Assembly: GCA_024742395.1 (NCBI GenBank)
Contig: JANSYO010000016.1
Span: 1-64,000, forward strand
DNA: 64,000 bases
Direction: 5' to 3'
Source: Cytophagales bacterium
GTDB taxonomy: Bacteria > Bacteroidota > Bacteroidia > Cytophagales > Spirosomataceae
Shown here: positions 61,996 through 64,000 of the stretch, piece after piece
Position numbering within the stretch: the stretch's first letter is position 1
Layout: each line of letters opens with the position of its first letter
Notes under the pieces: generated by a model
What the model was told of the DNA's origin: nothing
What the model saw: only the letters and a program-made list of their open reading frames with translations
Databases searched by the model: none
Translations under genes and position numbers: made by a program

Positions 61996-62777
61996 AATTC
62001 AAACATTTCAGGGTGCTTCACTGCTTTTTTGTAAAACTTAAATAAAATACCGGCATGTGAAGCATCTACAACTCTGTGATCAAGAGCTGCTGCCAGAGTG
62101 ATAACCGTCCTGATTTTGACTTCATCTTTGATGACTAAGGGTGTTTTCTTAACTCCACCCATGATTAGGACAAAAGAAATATTTGCAGCAGGAAACAAAG
62201 CCGGGTAACCATTGTCTAATCCCAGACTTCCGATATTGGAGACTATATAAGAGCCAAAATTATTGGCCGAAAGACCTCCAACTGAAACACCCCAATCGAC
62301 CAAAAGTTTTTTGATAATCCAATAAGCCAAACCTCTAAAAGGCCAAGGGATAGCCGCTAACCTATCTTTCATTTGCATAGTACTGTTTTCAGTACCTTTT
62401 CTAGCCTCAATAATTTTAGCCTGAAGTTTATCTACGATAGTAAAGTAATTCAGTTTATCTGCATCTTCTACCTTTACAGAACCCATCTCATTTTCTCGCA
62501 ATAACACACTAACTGTGGCATTTATTTGCTTATGAGACCGCACATTTCCTCTGATTATGTAAGTATTGAGTTCAGGCAACTTTTCTTTTATAGCCCTGGC
62601 TGTAACCAAAGTAAAGAAATGTGTTAATGTGATTTTTAAGCCTTCTTTCCTCTTTTTAGATATATATTCCTGTAGTTCAGTAATATCCAATTCTACAGAC
62701 CCAAGAATTTTAGAGTCATCGGGTTTTCTGTACAGAGTGCTGGCTGTTTTTCGCCAGGCATTGTTAAGGTCTTTCAT
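61992..62777 (-). CDS. Stand-alone 2-oxo acid dehydrogenase E2 catalytic domain protein
   Basis: A 261-residue protein made only of the acyltransferase (2-oxoacid_dh) domain, with no lipoyl or E1/E3-binding domains. It begins LNNAWRKTASTLYRKPDDSKILGSVELD (a loop in place of the usual N-terminal arm) and contains VGGLSANNFGSYIVSNIGSLGL and LAAALDHRVVDASHAGILF. The His-Asp motif DHRVVD matches the E2 catalytic HxxxD, although the following Gly is replaced. This class of free-standing domains occurs in bacteria with uncertain function, perhaps CoA-dependent acyl transfer. Its stop shares CTAG with the convergent hydratase gene. Confidence 0.83.
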   Translation of the reverse strand: MKDLNNAWRKTASTLYRKPDDSKILGSVELDITELQEYISKKRKEGLKITLTHFFTLVTARAIKEKLPELNTYIIRGNVRSHKQINATVSVLLRENEMGSVKVEDADKLNYFTIVDKLQAKIIEARKGTENSTMQMKDRLAAIPWPFRGLAYWIIKKLLVDWGVSVGGLSANNFGSYIVSNIGSLGLDNGYPALFPAANISFVLIMGGVKKTPLVIKDEVKIRTVITLAAALDHRVVDASHAGILFKFYKKAVKHPEMFEF

Positions 62778-63030
62778 TCTGCGAAATTAATTGAAATCCT
62801 CAAAACTCAGTTTATTCAATTTAACCGTTCCATACTGTCATAAGTGCCGTATATTTTTACATAAGCTATTGACTGTTAGACTTTTTGTCATGCAAACACG
62901 TTGCAACAAGATTAAAATCGGTCAATATTTCCGAAACAAAGGTGTAGCATTCTTTTTGATCAATAAGTACTGTAATCGGCTATAAAGCCAAAGCACAATT
63001 AGACATATTACTTATAAAACGATATAGACT

Positions 63031-64000
63031 ATGAACTTAAATCAATATACCATGAAAGCCCAGGAGGTCATACAGCAAGCTGTTCAGATAGCTCAGGGTA
63101 ATCAACAACAATCAGTAGAAACAGGACATTTACTGAAAGCACTACTGGAAACTGACCCAAACACCTCTTCATTCTTACTGAATAAACTTGGTGTTTCTGA
63201 AGTGCTTCTAAATCAAAAATTAGAAGCTATTGTAGAAGGATACCCAAAAGTTAGCGGTAGCGGACAACCGTATTTGGGAAATTCGCTTTCTACCCTATTG
63301 TCTTCAGCTCAGAATAAAATCAAGAAAACTGAAGATGAATTTGTGAGTGTAGAGATGCTCTATGCTGCTCTGGCAGGAGGGAATGACCCGGTAGCAAAAA
63401 TGCTCAAGGAACTAGGTTTTAGCGAGAAGGAAGTAGAAAAAGCAATTGTAGAATTAAGAGGAAAAAATAATCCAGTGAAAGATCAAAACGCAGAAAATAA
63501 ATATCAGGCTCTATCTAGGTACAGTATAAATCTGAACGAACAAGCCAAGAAAGGGAAAATAGACCCGGTAATAGGCCGTGACGAAGAAATTAGAAGGGTA
63601 TTACAGATACTCTCGAGACGTACTAAAAACAATCCCATTTTACTCGGTGAACCTGGTGTAGGGAAAACAGCTATTGTTGAGGGGCTAGCCCAAAGGATAG
63701 TGCAGGGTGATGTACCAGAAAATCTAAAATCCAAGACTTTGGTGTCTTTAGACATGGGATTACTGGTGGCAGGAGCCAAATATAAAGGAGAGTTTGAAGA
63801 ACGTCTGAAAGCAGTAATCAAAGAGGTAACAGACTCTGACGGAGAACTTGTACTTTTCATTGATGAGATACATACCTTAATAGGAGCAGGTGGTGGAGAA
63901 GGTGCCATGGATGCCGCCAACTTATTAAAACCGGCTTTGGCTAGAGGTGAGCTGCATGCCATTGGAGCCACTACACTCAAGGAGTATCAAAAGTACATTG
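63031..64000 (+). CDS. clpB: ClpB disaggregase, 5' part (runs off the window)
   Basis: The first 323 residues of Clp[24 protein letters not shown] and the [11 protein letters not shown] segment form the Clp N-domain (two repeats), followed by the linker and the first AAA+ domain: Walker [16 protein letters not shown], the [17 protein letters not shown] pore loop and Walker [14 protein letters not shown]. Members with DnaK resolubilise aggregates. Start ATG at 63031 follows an intergenic region of about 250 bases with no convincing sigma-type promoter. The frame is intact through the edge. Confidence 0.96.
   Translation, partial: MNLNQYTMKAQEVIQQAVQIAQGNQQQSVETGHLLKALLETDPNTSSFLLNKLGVSEVLLNQKLEAIVEGYPKVSGSGQPYLGNSLSTLLSSAQNKIKKTEDEFVSVEMLYAALAGGNDPVAKMLKELGFSEKEVEKAIVELRGKNNPVKDQNAENKYQALSRYSINLNEQAKKGKIDPVIGRDEEIRRVLQILSRRTKNNPILLGEPGVGKTAIVEGLAQRIVQGDVPENLKSKTLVSLDMGLLVAGAKYKGEFEERLKAVIKEVTDSDGELVLFIDEIHTLIGAGGGEGAMDAANLLKPALARGELHAIGATTLKEYQKYI

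Noticed and set aside
62791-62985. 64-codon frame between the E2-like gene and clpB
   Set aside because: No recognisable protein features, and the region is better explained as the clpB upstream region.
63504-63980. 158-codon minus-strand frame near the end of the window
   Set aside because: It is antisense to clpB, whose AAA+ motifs are clear on the plus strand.

Overview
The window reads as a chromosomal segment of a Bacteroidota bacterium, most likely a Cytophagales-type (probably marine) member. The signs are a giant surface protein with a type IX secretion C-terminal signal, TonB-dependent receptors including a receptor/DUF4249 pair, promoters of the TTTG-N19-21-TAnnTTTG type, no clear Shine-Dalgarno sequences, formylglycine sulfatases, short 604-residue HtpG, and GlnRS/AspRS and cysteine-biosynthesis genes in the expected forms. 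Genus assignment is inference only.

Layout. 1-5.5 kb: 3' part of a huge secreted repeat protein with a 1,044-bp tandem repeat. 5.5-8 kb: SulP-type anion transporter and a small protein, both apparently starting with TTG. 8-11.6 kb (minus strand): a lysine-catabolic operon of saccharopine dehydrogenase, a DUF1338/HglS-like 2-oxoadipate enzyme and an ALDH7-type aminoadipate-semialdehyde dehydrogenase. 11.6-18.4 kb: an AT-rich accessory island with two small unknown genes, a two-gene short prokaryotic Argonaute operon (DUF4062-APAZ protein plus MID-PIWI protein, ATGA overlap) flanked by inverted structured repeats, a methyltransferase, a secreted protein and a CoiA-like nuclease. 18.5-29.6 kb: oxidoreductase, beta-propeller-like secreted protein, esterase, S1_11-like sulfatase, TfoX-N, uracil-DNA-glycosylase-like protein, a BlaI/BlaR1 regulatory pair with three matching operators, YiiX-like hydrolase, IscA-type protein, two PspC proteins and DUF1801. 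30-36 kb: a 1,167-residue sulfatase/GH78 rhamnosidase fusion (resembling ulvan-degrading enzymes), tRNA-Arg(UCU), 3-methyladenine glycosylase, aminopeptidase P. 36-46.5 kb: small membrane proteins, cysE-cysM, TonB receptor with DUF4249, htpG followed by a REP-like array, YigZ. 46.6-64 kb: glnS, a second TonB receptor followed by two pirins, TlpA-like lipoprotein, VanZ-like protein, acyl-ACP desaturase divergent from plsC, aspS, nucleotide-sugar epimerase, kup, enoyl-CoA hydratase, a stand-alone E2 acyltransferase domain and the 5' part of clpB.

The most interesting system is at 13,120-15,932. A short Argonaute with a degenerate PIWI active site is translationally coupled to a partner with an APAZ-like C-terminus and a DUF4062 (TIR-like) N-terminus. 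This is the architecture of short-pAgo immune systems such as SPARTA, but the effector is DUF4062 rather than a canonical TIR. I know of no characterised DUF4062 version. Other strong observations are the three TACGA-N6-TCGTA palindromes placed on the blaI promoter, the sulfatase-rhamnosidase fusion, and the conserved-spacing REP-like array behind htpG.

All functional calls come from reading motifs and remembered family features; no database search was possible.
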